A stretch of 64,000 nucleotides of DNA from Sphingomonas sp. HITSZ_GF (GTDB taxonomy: Bacteria > Pseudomonadota > Alphaproteobacteria > Sphingomonadales > Sphingomonadaceae). Where the stretch lies: the NCBI RefSeq assembly GCF_029543155.1, contig NZ_JARQXA010000004.1:124001-188000 (forward strand). The letters are read 5' to 3'. This document shows, piece after piece, positions 26,980 through 35,409 of the stretch. Each line of letters opens with the position of its first letter. Position 1 is the stretch's first letter. The position numbers and the translations under genes were made by a program. The notes under the pieces were generated by a model, which worked only from the letters and a program-made list of their open reading frames with translations, was not told where the DNA came from and ran no database searches.

Positions 26980-27449
26980 CCTTCGACGAACGCGGCCAGG
27001 TTCGCGAGCGAGGATTTCAGTCCGCGGACGTGATCCTGCTTGCCGATCCCCTGGGGCACGTCGTCGCAGGTGATCGCCACACGGGTTCCGCCCTCTGCCG
27101 GCTCGAGTGTCCAGTGCATCCGCATCGTGCCGGCAAAGGCCGGGTCCTCCGCGTCGAACACGGCCGACTGGACGATTTCCCGTCCCGGATTCAGCGCAAC
27201 GAAGCGCACCTCGACTATATCGTCATGTTCCGACGTCTTGCCCGGCGCGGCATGATCGGCATCCGCATAGTGCAGCGCCATCCGGTAGCCGCCGCCCGGC
27301 CGCGCCTCGAACGACAGCATCTCGCCGGTCATGCCTTCGGGCGGGAGCCAGCGCACAAGTGCCGCGGGGTCGATGAAGGCACGCCAGATCTGGCTGGCAG
27401 GTGCCTTGATCAGTCGCGATGCGCGATCGGTGCGCGAAACCGTCCTCAC
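26976..27449 (-). CDS. SRPBCC/AHSA1-type protein
   Basis: A 157-residue single-domain protein of the Bet v1-like START superfamily: RASRLIKAPASQIWRAFIDPAALVRWLPPEGMTG at the N terminus, FEARPGGGYRMAL in the sheet and a long C-terminal helix (GLKSSLANLAAFVEG). These bind small hydrophobic ligands or act as Hsp90-activator-like proteins; the ligand is unknown. The start is GTG 27449, overlapping the pyrC stop (GTGA), so it is the second gene of a pyrC operon. Confidence 0.84.
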   Translation of the reverse strand: MRTVSRTDRASRLIKAPASQIWRAFIDPAALVRWLPPEGMTGEMLSFEARPGGGYRMALHYADADHAAPGKTSEHDDIVEVRFVALNPGREIVQSAVFDAEDPAFAGTMRMHWTLEPAEGGTRVAITCDDVPQGIGKQDHVRGLKSSLANLAAFVEG

Positions 27450-28768
27450 CCGAACTCGATCGCCTCGAAGCGCACCGGCCGGCCGATCGCCTGGTTGGCG
27501 AGCTCGGCTTCCCACATCACCCGGTTGCCGCGCACGATCGTGCCCACCGGCTTGCCGGTGAGCTGCATGCCGGTGAAGGGCGACCAGCCGCAGCGCGAGG
27601 CGAGCCAGCTCTCGTTCACCGTCCAGCGCGCCTTGAGGTCGACCACGGTGAAGTCGGCATCATAGCCCACGGCGATGCGCCCCTTGCCGGCGATGCCGAA
27701 GATGCGCTGCGGCCCGGCGCTGGTGAGGTCGATCACGCGCTGCAGCGTCGTGCGGCCTTCGGCGACATGGTTGAGCATCAGCGGCAGTAGCGTCTGCACG
27801 CCGGGCATGCCGCTCGGGCTGTCGGGGTAGGGCTTGGCCTTTTCCTCGCGCGTATGTGGCGCATGGTCCGAGCCCAGCACATCGGGCACGCCCTGGTTGA
27901 GCCAGTGCCACAGCCCGGCGCGATGTGCCGCCGATCGGATCGGCGGGTTCATCTGCGCGAAGGTGCCGATCGAAGGGTAAGCTTCCTCGCCCGCCAGCGT
28001 CAGATGCTGGGGCGTGACTTCGCAGGTCGCGATGTCCTTGTTCTGGCCAAGCAACTCCAGCTCAGCCGGCGTAGTGACGTGGAGGACGTGGATGCGCCGG
28101 CGCGCCGCACGCGCCAGGCCCAGGATGCGGCGGGTCGCCAGCATCGCGCTCTCGTCGTCGCGCCACACCGGATGGCTCGAGGGATCGCCGGGGACGCGTT
28201 CGGCGAGGCGATCCTGCATGCGGAACTCGTCCTCGGCATGAATCGCGACGCGGCGATGGCCCGACGCGAGCACGCGCGCCAGATTGGCATCGTCGGAAAC
28301 GAGCAGGTCGCCGGTCGAGGCGCCCATGAAGATCTTCACGCCCGCCGTGCCCGGCAGCCGCTCCAGCTCCGCCAGATGCTCGGCATTGTTGTTGGTCGCG
28401 CCGACATAGAAAGCATGGTCGCACCACATGCGATCCTTGGCGCGGGAGAGCTTGTCCTGCACCGCTTCGGCCGAATCGGTGTTGGGCTTGGTGTTCGGCA
28501 TCTCGAATACCGCGGTCACGCCGCCCAGCACGGCGGCACGCGCGCCGCTCTCCAGGTCTTCCTTGGCCTCGAGCCCGGGCTCGCGAAAATGGACCTGGCT
28601 GTCGATCACGCCGGGCAGCACGTCGAGCCCGGTGCAGTCGATCGTCTCGCCAGCCTCCAGCGTGCCACCGATCGCGACGATGCGGCCGTCCTTCACGCCG
28701 ATATCGGTTTCGGCCGGACCACTGGGCAGATGCACACGCCCGCCCTTGAGCTTCAGATCGACATTCAT
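27446..28768 (-). CDS. pyrC: Dihydroorotase (class I, alphaproteobacterial type)
   Basis: Cyclic amidohydrolase forming dihydroorotate from carbamoyl-aspartate in pyrimidine synthesis. It is 440 residues from ATG 28768. Family motifs are DSQVHFREPGLEAKEDLESG, FEMPNTKPNT, VKIFMGASTGDLL (likely the carbamylated lysine), IHAEDE, HVLHVTTPAE and the terminal metal ligand in GSDHAPHTREEK. The usual first HxH metal motif reads Q-V-H here, so one histidine ligand is replaced by Gln59; this variant appears in other alphaproteobacterial homologues as I recall them. Allantoinase or hydantoinase activity is the alternative. It is divergent from the YgfZ-like gene, 46 bases away. Confidence 0.85.
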   Translation of the reverse strand: MNVDLKLKGGRVHLPSGPAETDIGVKDGRIVAIGGTLEAGETIDCTGLDVLPGVIDSQVHFREPGLEAKEDLESGARAAVLGGVTAVFEMPNTKPNTDSAEAVQDKLSRAKDRMWCDHAFYVGATNNNAEHLAELERLPGTAGVKIFMGASTGDLLVSDDANLARVLASGHRRVAIHAEDEFRMQDRLAERVPGDPSSHPVWRDDESAMLATRRILGLARAARRRIHVLHVTTPAELELLGQNKDIATCEVTPQHLTLAGEEAYPSIGTFAQMNPPIRSAAHRAGLWHWLNQGVPDVLGSDHAPHTREEKAKPYPDSPSGMPGVQTLLPLMLNHVAEGRTTLQRVIDLTSAGPQRIFGIAGKGRIAVGYDADFTVVDLKARWTVNESWLASRCGWSPFTGMQLTGKPVGTIVRGNRVMWEAELANQAIGRPVRFEAIEFG

Positions 28769-28814
28769 GTTCGCGCCTCTTCCGTCGCCCCCGGCCACCC
28801 CCTACCTGTTCGGC

Positions 28815-29546
28815 ATGAACGATACCAGCACTTGGCTAGCCGACCGCGCCCTGATCCGCATTTCGGGCGAGGATGTCCGTGGCTTTCTCCAGGGACTGGT
28901 GACGCAGGACATGGCCAGCGTCACGCCGGAGGCGCCACAATGGGCCGGGCTGCTCACCCCGCAGGGCAAGGCGCTGTTCGATTTCATCCTCTGGGCGGAT
29001 GGCGATGCGATCCTGGTCGATTGCGAAGCCGCGCAGCGTGAGGCGCTGGCGCGGCGCCTGACCATGTACCGCTTGCGCCGCCCGATCACGATCGAGGCGA
29101 TGGAGGGCGGGGTGCATTGGTCGCCGAACCCGGGACAGGGGGTCCCCGATCCGCGCCTCGCGGCGCTCGGCCATCGCTGGCTGGGCGCGGCGGAGGGTAG
29201 CGAAGCCACGGATTGGCGGGCGCATCGGCTGCGCCTCGGTGTGGCCGAGGGCGCGGAGGAACTCGGCCAGGACAAGACGCTGTGGCTCGAATGCAACGCC
29301 GGCGAGCTAGGCGGCGTCAGCTTCACCAAGGGCTGCTATGTCGGCCAGGAAAATACCGCGCGCATGCATTATCGCGCCAAGGTCAATCGCCGGCTGGTCG
29401 TCGCGCCCCTGGGCGAAGCGGGCGAGCGCACCCGCGCAGCCTATCCTGACCTCGGCTTGATCGTGGAGTTGCGCCGGGTAGAGTCGCTGGGCGACGCGCT
29501 GGTGCCCGAATGGCTGGCGGCGGCGCTACAGGCCGAGGCCGATTAG
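28815..29546 (+). CDS. YgfZ/CAF17-family folate-binding Fe-S repair protein
   Basis: A 243-residue protein related to GcvT. The diagnostic motif KGCYVGQE is at residues 172-179, with the cysteine needed in E. coli YgfZ for tetrahydrofolate-dependent maintenance of some Fe-S enzymes such as MiaB. The N-terminal RALIRISGEDVRGFLQGLVTQD and GRLFDF-like GKALFDFILW segments also fit. ATG 28815 was chosen because the residues before it read poorly. Its stop overlaps that of the convergent PhyH-like gene (TTAG at 29543-29546). Confidence 0.87.
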   Translation: MNDTSTWLADRALIRISGEDVRGFLQGLVTQDMASVTPEAPQWAGLLTPQGKALFDFILWADGDAILVDCEAAQREALARRLTMYRLRRPITIEAMEGGVHWSPNPGQGVPDPRLAALGHRWLGAAEGSEATDWRAHRLRLGVAEGAEELGQDKTLWLECNAGELGGVSFTKGCYVGQENTARMHYRAKVNRRLVVAPLGEAGERTRAAYPDLGLIVELRRVESLGDALVPEWLAAALQAEAD

Positions 29547-30220
29547 ATCCCCAGCCAGTCCAGCCCGCCGGGCAGGTCGGCAACGGCATAGTCGATCTGC
29601 AGCACCCGGCGTGTCGCGGGCCGGGCCGCCGCATCCGAGGCATGGAGGATCGGCGTTGCATAGACCCAGACATCGCCTGCTTCGGCGAGGCATCTATGGA
29701 TGCCATGGCTGACGACCGCCCGATCGATATCGCTCTCGGGCACCAAGGCACGGTGCGAGCCGGGCGCGATCAGCAAGGGGGCGTTGTCGGCGGGCACCGG
29801 ATCAAGGTGGACGCGCAGCGTCAGCATGCCGGCGAGCAGTGCGAATGGCGGCGCGACATGCTGCATGCCCTGCTTGATCGTCCAGGGACCGAAGCCGGAG
29901 ACGTTGCGGCGCGCCCTCACCGCTATCGTGCGATCCTGATGCCAGCCCAGTGCCCAGTTGGTGCCGTCGCGCTTGTCGAACAGGATCGCGCGGATGGGGC
30001 GGGCATCGGGGCCCAGCCACCGCGAGGCAATTTGCCCGATCTCGCCCGAGGCATCCAGCAAGGGCGCTAGGTCGGGGATGTCGCGAAGGCGCAGGCCGGG
30101 GCGATCGCTGCCCAGGCGGGAGAGTATGGCTTCGAGTTCCGCCAGTACGGGCAGTGCCGCGCCGGGCAGATGCGCGGCGCCATGCGCTTCCAGCGTCAGC
30201 GGGATTGCCGGGTCGGCCAT
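29543..30220 (-). CDS. Phytanoyl-CoA dioxygenase family protein
   Basis: A 225-residue Fe(II)/2-oxoglutarate oxygenase-like protein. The iron ligands are visible as H94-x-D96 in LGWHQDRT and His193 in ATPILHASD; Arg204 or Arg205 in ATRRVLQIDY would bind 2-oxoglutarate. The segment IAPGSHRALVPE is also typical of the PhyH family. The substrate is unknown; family members hydroxylate lipids, amino acids or small metabolites. It is a single gene between ygfZ (convergent) and ompA. Confidence 0.85.
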   Translation of the reverse strand: MADPAIPLTLEAHGAAHLPGAALPVLAELEAILSRLGSDRPGLRLRDIPDLAPLLDASGEIGQIASRWLGPDARPIRAILFDKRDGTNWALGWHQDRTIAVRARRNVSGFGPWTIKQGMQHVAPPFALLAGMLTLRVHLDPVPADNAPLLIAPGSHRALVPESDIDRAVVSHGIHRCLAEAGDVWVYATPILHASDAAARPATRRVLQIDYAVADLPGGLDWLGI

Positions 30221-30263
30221 GGGGATCGGTTAGGCGTCGGGCACCCTGCGGTGCAACTCCAGC

Positions 30264-30297
30264 CAAAGAAAAAGGGAGGCCGGTTTCCCGACCTCCC
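30264..30297 (-). terminator. Rho-independent terminator of ompA
   Basis: On the minus strand GGGAGGTCGGG, loop AAA, CCGGCCTCCC is followed by TTTTTCTTT. The stem is about ten pairs and sits about 30 bases after the ompA stop. Confidence 0.8.
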
Positions 30298-30329
30298 CGA
30301 TTCTGTCAGTCCCTTGGGACCGGTCTGGC

Positions 30330-31463
30330 TTAGTAGCCCGAACCCGGACCGTAGGTGACTTCCACGCGGCGGTTCTGCAGCTCGCGGACGCCGTCGGCGG
30401 TCTCGACGCGCGGCTTGCTCTCACCGAAGGCTTCGGTCGAGATCGCGCCGGCACCGATGCCACGGGCGGTCAGGTAGGCCTTCACCGAGTCAGCGCGACG
30501 CTGCGACAGGCCAACGTTGTAGCTGGCCGAGCCCGAGCGGTCGGCGTGGCCGGCCAGCATCACCTGTGCGTTGCCGCAGTTCTGGTAGTTGCTGATGGCG
30601 TTGTCGAGGATGCTCGCGGCCTCCGGCGTGATGTCCGACTTATCCCAGTCGAAGAACACGATGTACGGTCCCGGGGTGCAGACGACGGTCGGCGTCGGCG
30701 TGGGCTCCGGAGTCGGGGTCCAGGTCGGCGTCGGGGTCGGCTCGGGGGTCGGGGTCGGCGTGGGAGCCGGCTCCGGCGCACCGAAGTTGAAGGTCAGACC
30801 GCCCATGATCGAGTGCGAGCGGAAGCGCGTCTCGAGCGAACGACCGGCAATGTCGGTCAGCTTGACATTGTCGGCGTTGAAGAAGCGGTACTTCAGCGAG
30901 ACGTCGATCGAGTCCGACAGGGGTGCGCGGATGCCCGCGATCGCCTGCCAGGCGAAGACCGTGTCCGAATCGTCCAGCGAGTCCATGTAGGTGTTGAGCG
31001 CGTAGGTGTTCTTCACGCGCGCCACGCCGACGCCGCCGCCGACGAAGCCCTGCACGCCGGTGTCTTCACCGAAGTCGAGCAGGCCATTGACCATGAAGCT
31101 CAGCGCCGACGAACGGCCACCGGCATAGCCGTAGTCACCGGCAGCCGCATTGAGCGAAGCGCCGGCCGAGTTACGGAACGGCAGCGTCACGGTGCTGGTG
31201 AGGCGCGTGACCGAAGCGGCGCGATAGCCGACCTCGGCTTCGGCACGGAACGGGCCGAAGTCATAACCCACAACGGCGTCGGCGTCCCAGCCGGCCTTGT
31301 GGTGCGCAGTCACGGCATCCTTGGCAGTGCCGACGTCGAACTTGATGTCCTCGACCAGCATCGTGCCGCCTTCGACACCCACATACCACGCATCGTCGCG
31401 GGCGAAGGCGGGCGTGCTCAGCGCGGTGGTAGCCAGTGCCAGAGTAACGGCAAGCTTCCGCAT
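30330..31463 (-). CDS. ompA: OmpA-family outer membrane protein
   Basis: A 377-residue porin-like anchor protein. It has a signal peptide (MRKLAVTLALATTALSTPAFA), an eight-strand beta-barrel (about 25-235, with alternating aromatic/hydrophobic strands such as DAWYVGVEGGTMLVEDI), and a Pro-Thr/Pro-Glu linker (about 240-270, repeated PTPTPEPTPTPT units). A C-terminal OmpA/Pal peptidoglycan-binding domain follows (IVFFDWDKSDITPEAASIL, GHADRSGSASYNVGLSQRRA, RRVEVTYG). It tethers the outer membrane to the cell wall. The ribosome site is AAAGGGG. The leader upstream contains a CGAAAC/GTTTCG inverted repeat of unknown meaning. Confidence 0.92.
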   Translation of the reverse strand: MRKLAVTLALATTALSTPAFARDDAWYVGVEGGTMLVEDIKFDVGTAKDAVTAHHKAGWDADAVVGYDFGPFRAEAEVGYRAASVTRLTSTVTLPFRNSAGASLNAAAGDYGYAGGRSSALSFMVNGLLDFGEDTGVQGFVGGGVGVARVKNTYALNTYMDSLDDSDTVFAWQAIAGIRAPLSDSIDVSLKYRFFNADNVKLTDIAGRSLETRFRSHSIMGGLTFNFGAPEPAPTPTPTPEPTPTPTWTPTPEPTPTPTVVCTPGPYIVFFDWDKSDITPEAASILDNAISNYQNCGNAQVMLAGHADRSGSASYNVGLSQRRADSVKAYLTARGIGAGAISTEAFGESKPRVETADGVRELQNRRVEVTYGPGSGY

Positions 31464-31565
31464 CTTAATCCCCTTTCATGATTGTCACTACGGACAGCGA
31501 AAAACTCAGTACCGAAACGAAAGTTTCGACGCAAGCGCACAAATCCGGGCACTGTTGCATGAACG

Positions 31566-32072
31566 TCACAGTCCGTCGGGTTCGATCAGACCGTGCACGC
31601 GCAAGGCAACGAGCACCGCAGAAACTGCGGCCCGCGCTTCCGCATCAACCACCGTCCCGCCAACTGGTTCCGCGATTCCGTCAGCGCGCGAACCGACAAT
31701 CTGCACCCCCTCCACGAAAAGTCGACCATAGGCTTCGCTGCACTGCCAGATTCCGCTGCGGAACAGCGCAAAACCGGCGGTTTCGCCCAGCCAGAGCTGC
31801 ATGCCCTCGCGCGGCGTGACGAAGCGCCAGCCATTCTCGCTCCAGCCGGCGATTTCGCCGGCATGGCCGGTCCAGTCGCCCTCCGGCGCATCGCCGATGA
31901 TCCAGCATTGGCCGGGGTGCGGCTCGGTCGGCGGCGCGTCCGTTCCAAACCCTTCCGCCGCCGCCTGGGTCATCATGTCGAGCCGGAGAAGTGCTTCGTT
32001 GTGGTACATTTCCTTCTGCGCCTGCCCGGCGGCGAGCAGCGGCAGGGCGAGTCGGTCGGTGGCGTCGGTCAT
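31566..32072 (-). CDS. DUF2793 tail-associated protein
   Basis: A 168-residue protein beginning TDATDRLALPLLAAGQAQKEMYHNEALLRLD, the DUF2793 signature found at the end of alphaproteobacterial phage and GTA tail operons, probably a fibre- or spike-associated protein. WQCSEAYGRLFVEG and a C-terminal VVDAEARAAVSAVLVAL follow. ATG overlaps the g15 stop (ATGA at 32069-32072). It is the last gene of the GTA cluster. Confidence 0.82.
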   Translation of the reverse strand: MTDATDRLALPLLAAGQAQKEMYHNEALLRLDMMTQAAAEGFGTDAPPTEPHPGQCWIIGDAPEGDWTGHAGEIAGWSENGWRFVTPREGMQLWLGETAGFALFRSGIWQCSEAYGRLFVEGVQIVGSRADGIAEPVGGTVVDAEARAAVSAVLVALRVHGLIEPDGL

Positions 32073-34222
32073 GGGGTCTCTCCCGAAATCGGCAGGGTAA
32101 GGGTCGCAGCGCGCGAGAGCCCGGCGGTACCGATCTGGCGCAGTTCTACCCCGAGTGATTGGGCGCACAGTGCGGCGCTTAGAGTCACCTCGGGTGCGAG
32201 CAGGTCCACGCTCCAGGCTGGTCCGGTCTCGGGAGTCACGGAGAGTCGGTAGCGCTCGCCGCCGGGTTCCGGCGTTACGTCGCCGCCGTCCTGCCAGCGC
32301 CAGTCGCTGCGGCTTCGACGCGTCCAGCGCAATTGCACGCTGCCATCGGCAAGCCGGTGCGCAGCGAAATGCACGGGCGCGAGCGGCAGCAGCGAGATAC
32401 CGTCCAGCCCGGCCTCGGCTGCCGCCGGCTCGCCCGCATCTCCCGCGCCTTCGGCGAGCACGCTGGCCTGGCCTCCCAGCGCCGAGGAAGGCAGGTCGAC
32501 GAGTGCGAGCGTATCGGTATCGAGCATCACGAAGCGATCGCCGGGGGCCTGTGTGCCGATCGCATGCTCGGTGCCGCGCCGGCCCCGCCAGAGCCCGGAA
32601 AGCCGCCAATGTCCGGCGCCCAGCGATTGTGCGTGTGCGAACTGGATCAGCTCGTCGCCCAGCATCGCCAGGTTCGCGCCGCGATCGAGCGCCGATACGT
32701 CCGCGTCGTCGAGCTGCATGCCGTCATGGCCGAGCACCACATCCACGCTGTTGCGCCGGTCCTCGACCCGGGCCAGCGCCGGTCCGGGCGGCACGATCAC
32801 CGTGCCGAGCACCGCGATGCCGCGCGTGCCGCCGATCGCCTGCCATTCGCTGCCGCCATCGGTGCTGAGCAGCAGCGCCGCGCGCCGCCATCCGGCCGCG
32901 CTGCCACCAGCCGCCACCGCCAGGCGGGGAACCGCCAAGGCGGCATCGTCGATCGGCGGCAGCTCGAAGGCATGGACCAGCGTCCGGCCGATCGCCGTAT
33001 CGGGCGCGGCCAGCACCCGGCCGCTGCTCGCGCCGATCGCTGCCGTCTCGGGTGCCAGCGCCACGCAGTCGAGCGTCACCGCCATCGCCTCGAACTTCCA
33101 GCCGTCGACGCGCCACAGCCCGGGGGTCCCCGCGATGCGCACGCGCGCGCCGGGCGGTACCGCAAGTGCTTCCCAGCCCAGGCGCACGCTGCGCCGTTCG
33201 CGTTCGGTGTCGGCGCGCAGCAGCGCGGCCTCGGCCAGCGTCCGTGCGGTGCCCGCGTCGATCGCTGCGGGCAGCTCGATCCGCGTCTCGCGCAGGCCGG
33301 TGCCGGCGCGGCCGGCGCGCTGCACCCCGATCTGATAGTCGCGCGCGGGGTCGTAATGGCTGAGCGTCAGCGTGCGCGGCGCGCTCGTCGCGGCGGCGAG
33401 GCTGCGGTTGCCGCGCCCGCCGCCGCCTGCCCCGGCATCTTCGACCATTACTGCATCGCCGGTGCCGCAGTGCAGCGCCGACCCCTCGCCGAACCACCCG
33501 CCGGCGGCGCTCGCCAGCGCCTCGGCGACCGTCGCCAGGCTCGATCCCTGTGCCGCGAAGCCGGCCAGCGCCACGCTCGGGTCGCTCGCCGCCACTGCGC
33601 CGAGCGCCGTCGCGATCTCGCCCGCCGCCACCGGCCCGGCATCGGCCTGGACCTCGAAGGTGAGCGACGGGATACGGTTGCCCCAGGGACCCAGCTCGAG
33701 ATCCTCGAACACCGCATAGGCGATGCCGCGATGCGCCGGCGCCAGGCCCGCCCCCTCGGCCGCGACGATCAGCGGATCCGCCGCCTGGTCCTCGCTGCCC
33801 AGATACAGGCGGAAGCCGGTGCGCGCCTTGAAGTCGCCTGCGGCGCCGCGCAGCAGCTGGCCGTCGGCCCAGATCCGCCCGACGCCCAGGATCGGCCGCG
33901 CCGAAAGCGCCACCGCCAGGCTCGCCGTGTAGCTGTAGGTCGTGGTGCTGGCCTGGCCCTTGCCGTTCGATTCGCGGTTGCGGTGCTCGATCAGGTCGGT
34001 CGCCCAGATCACCGATCCCGCGATGCGCATCGTCCCGAACAGCTTGGGGATCTGGGTGCCATAGGAAGAAGTCTGCACCTTGAGGTCGCTCAGCCGCAGC
34101 CCTTCGCGTCCCTTGGGCCGGAAGATCGCGTGATCGACCGCATTGCCCAGCGTCGCGCCGATCGCCGCGCCCATCGGTCCACCGACCAGCCCGCCGGCCA
34201 CGGTGAGCACCATGGTCGCCAT
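32069..34222 (-). CDS. GTA baseplate/host-specificity protein (g15-like), short form
   Basis: A 717-residue tail protein. The N-terminal region MATMVLTVAGGLVGGPMGAAIGATLGNAVD and SYGTQIPKLFGTMRIAGSVIWATDL match the start of RcGTA g15 and related phage tail proteins; the middle (VQRAGRAGTGLRETRIELPAAIDAGTARTLAEAALLRADTE) is the phage-tail_3-like part. RcGTA g15 is about 1300 residues because it also contains a glycosidase-like TIM barrel; no such barrel is present here. A barrel-like domain is instead fused to the DUF2460 protein upstream. It probably forms the baseplate hub. Confidence 0.85.
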   Translation of the reverse strand: MATMVLTVAGGLVGGPMGAAIGATLGNAVDHAIFRPKGREGLRLSDLKVQTSSYGTQIPKLFGTMRIAGSVIWATDLIEHRNRESNGKGQASTTTYSYTASLAVALSARPILGVGRIWADGQLLRGAAGDFKARTGFRLYLGSEDQAADPLIVAAEGAGLAPAHRGIAYAVFEDLELGPWGNRIPSLTFEVQADAGPVAAGEIATALGAVAASDPSVALAGFAAQGSSLATVAEALASAAGGWFGEGSALHCGTGDAVMVEDAGAGGGGRGNRSLAAATSAPRTLTLSHYDPARDYQIGVQRAGRAGTGLRETRIELPAAIDAGTARTLAEAALLRADTERERRSVRLGWEALAVPPGARVRIAGTPGLWRVDGWKFEAMAVTLDCVALAPETAAIGASSGRVLAAPDTAIGRTLVHAFELPPIDDAALAVPRLAVAAGGSAAGWRRAALLLSTDGGSEWQAIGGTRGIAVLGTVIVPPGPALARVEDRRNSVDVVLGHDGMQLDDADVSALDRGANLAMLGDELIQFAHAQSLGAGHWRLSGLWRGRRGTEHAIGTQAPGDRFVMLDTDTLALVDLPSSALGGQASVLAEGAGDAGEPAAAEAGLDGISLLPLAPVHFAAHRLADGSVQLRWTRRSRSDWRWQDGGDVTPEPGGERYRLSVTPETGPAWSVDLLAPEVTLSAALCAQSLGVELRQIGTAGLSRAATLTLPISGETP

Positions 34223-34225
34223 CGT

Positions 34226-34609
34226 TCACTTCTCCTGTTGTCGCCAGCGCCCGATCACCGGCCAGGGCAGCGGGTCGGGCCGCTCGACTACCCGGCGCAG
34301 CACCGCGTCGGCATGGATCAGCCCGGTGCCGCTATCGATGCCGAGATGCAGCTGCCCCGGCCCGCTCGCGAGCAGGACCAGGTCTCCCGGCGCCCGGCCT
34401 TCTGCCTCGATCAGTCCGATCGCGGCCACTGCCGCGCGCACCCGCGCCGCGTCGCCGCTGCGCATCGCATAGCCGCCGGGTACCGCCACCCCGTGCGCCC
34501 ATCCGGCAAGCCCGACGCAGTCGAGCCCCTGCTCCGGCCTCCGCCCCCGCGCCCGGAAGCGCGCGCCGAGCGCCGCCCGTGCCCGGGCGACCACCGCCGC
34601 CCCGCTCAT
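34226..34609 (-). CDS. NlpC/P60-family GTA peptidase (g14-like)
   Basis: A 127-residue cysteine peptidase expected to cut peptidoglycan stem peptides during DNA delivery. The catalytic Cys is in GLDCVGLAGWA and the His in GQLHLGID, in the NlpC/P60 order. ATG 34609 overlaps the stop of the DUF2163 gene (ATGA). It has the same position as RcGTA g14. Confidence 0.88.
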   Translation of the reverse strand: MSGAAVVARARAALGARFRARGRRPEQGLDCVGLAGWAHGVAVPGGYAMRSGDAARVRAAVAAIGLIEAEGRAPGDLVLLASGPGQLHLGIDSGTGLIHADAVLRRVVERPDPLPWPVIGRWRQQEK

Positions 34610-35409
34610 CCGCCCGGATAGCGCGTCAGCAGGTCGATCCCTGGCAGATAGGGCTCGCCGCGAAAGTTCAGCGCATTGCCGAACCGCCCCGCGCAGGTCG
34701 CCAGCGTCTTGTCGCACCCTTCGATCAGCAGGACCTGGCCGGGCGCATCGAAGCGTGGCGGCCGGCGCAAGGTCAGCGTCATGCCTTCGGAGTGGAGGAT
34801 CGTGTCCTCAAGCCCCGAATTGGCGCCGCCGATCCAGCGCAGCCGTCCCTGCGCATAGCCATTGGCGAAGGGCTCCGCTGCATCGAGCGTCAGCACGCAG
34901 TCGGCGATCGCCGTCACCGTCGCGAAGCGCCGCCGTCCCGCCATCGCCACGCGGCAGCGCCTGTCGCCCAGCTCGGCCCGGCATTCGGCCGAGGTCTCCT
35001 CCACCACTGCCCGCTCGAGCGCCGCCATCGCGCCGCGCAGCTCGGCGGTCAGCATGCCGTCCCGCGTCTCGACCGCACCGATCGTCCCTTCGCCGAGCGC
35101 GACCTGGCGCGCCGGGTCGGTCCAGTCGCAGGCAAACAACGCCACCCGCGCGCCGTCCCAGCGCCCAGCGAGCAGGTCCGCTTCGCTTATGGCGTCGCTG
35201 GTCAGCGCCCCCGTCACGTCCATGCTCGCCGGATCGATCCCGGCGCCCCGCATGATTGCGCTCGGCGTCATGCCCGGCGCGGCGCGATGCGCCAGCCCAT
35301 CCCACAATAGGTCGCGGTCATGCGCGGTCAGCCCGATCGTCACCCCGTCGCGCCGCTCGATCCGCCAGCACAGCGCCAGCGTGGTGAGGTTCTCGTCCAG
35401 CCAGCTCAT
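34606..35409 (-). CDS. GTA DUF2163/BR0599-family tail hub protein (g13-like)
   Basis: A 267-residue protein. The N-terminal part LCWRIERRDGVTIGLTAHDRDL and central ECRAELGDRRCRVAMAG plus CDKTLATCAGRFGNALNFRGEPYLPGID are characteristic of the DUF2163 (phage_BR0599) family, in which the conserved cysteines may bind an iron-sulfur cluster or metal. In RcGTA the g13 product is part of the tail tip. ATG 35409 overlaps the stop of the preceding gene (ATGA). Confidence 0.9.
   Translation of the reverse strand: MSWLDENLTTLALCWRIERRDGVTIGLTAHDRDLLWDGLAHRAAPGMTPSAIMRGAGIDPASMDVTGALTSDAISEADLLAGRWDGARVALFACDWTDPARQVALGEGTIGAVETRDGMLTAELRGAMAALERAVVEETSAECRAELGDRRCRVAMAGRRRFATVTAIADCVLTLDAAEPFANGYAQGRLRWIGGANSGLEDTILHSEGMTLTLRRPPRFDAPGQVLLIEGCDKTLATCAGRFGNALNFRGEPYLPGIDLLTRYPGG

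Noticed and set aside
32333..34621. 762-codon plus-strand frame opposite the GTA baseplate gene
   Set aside because: No recognisable domain and Arg/His/Gln-rich composition; it is a shadow of g15.
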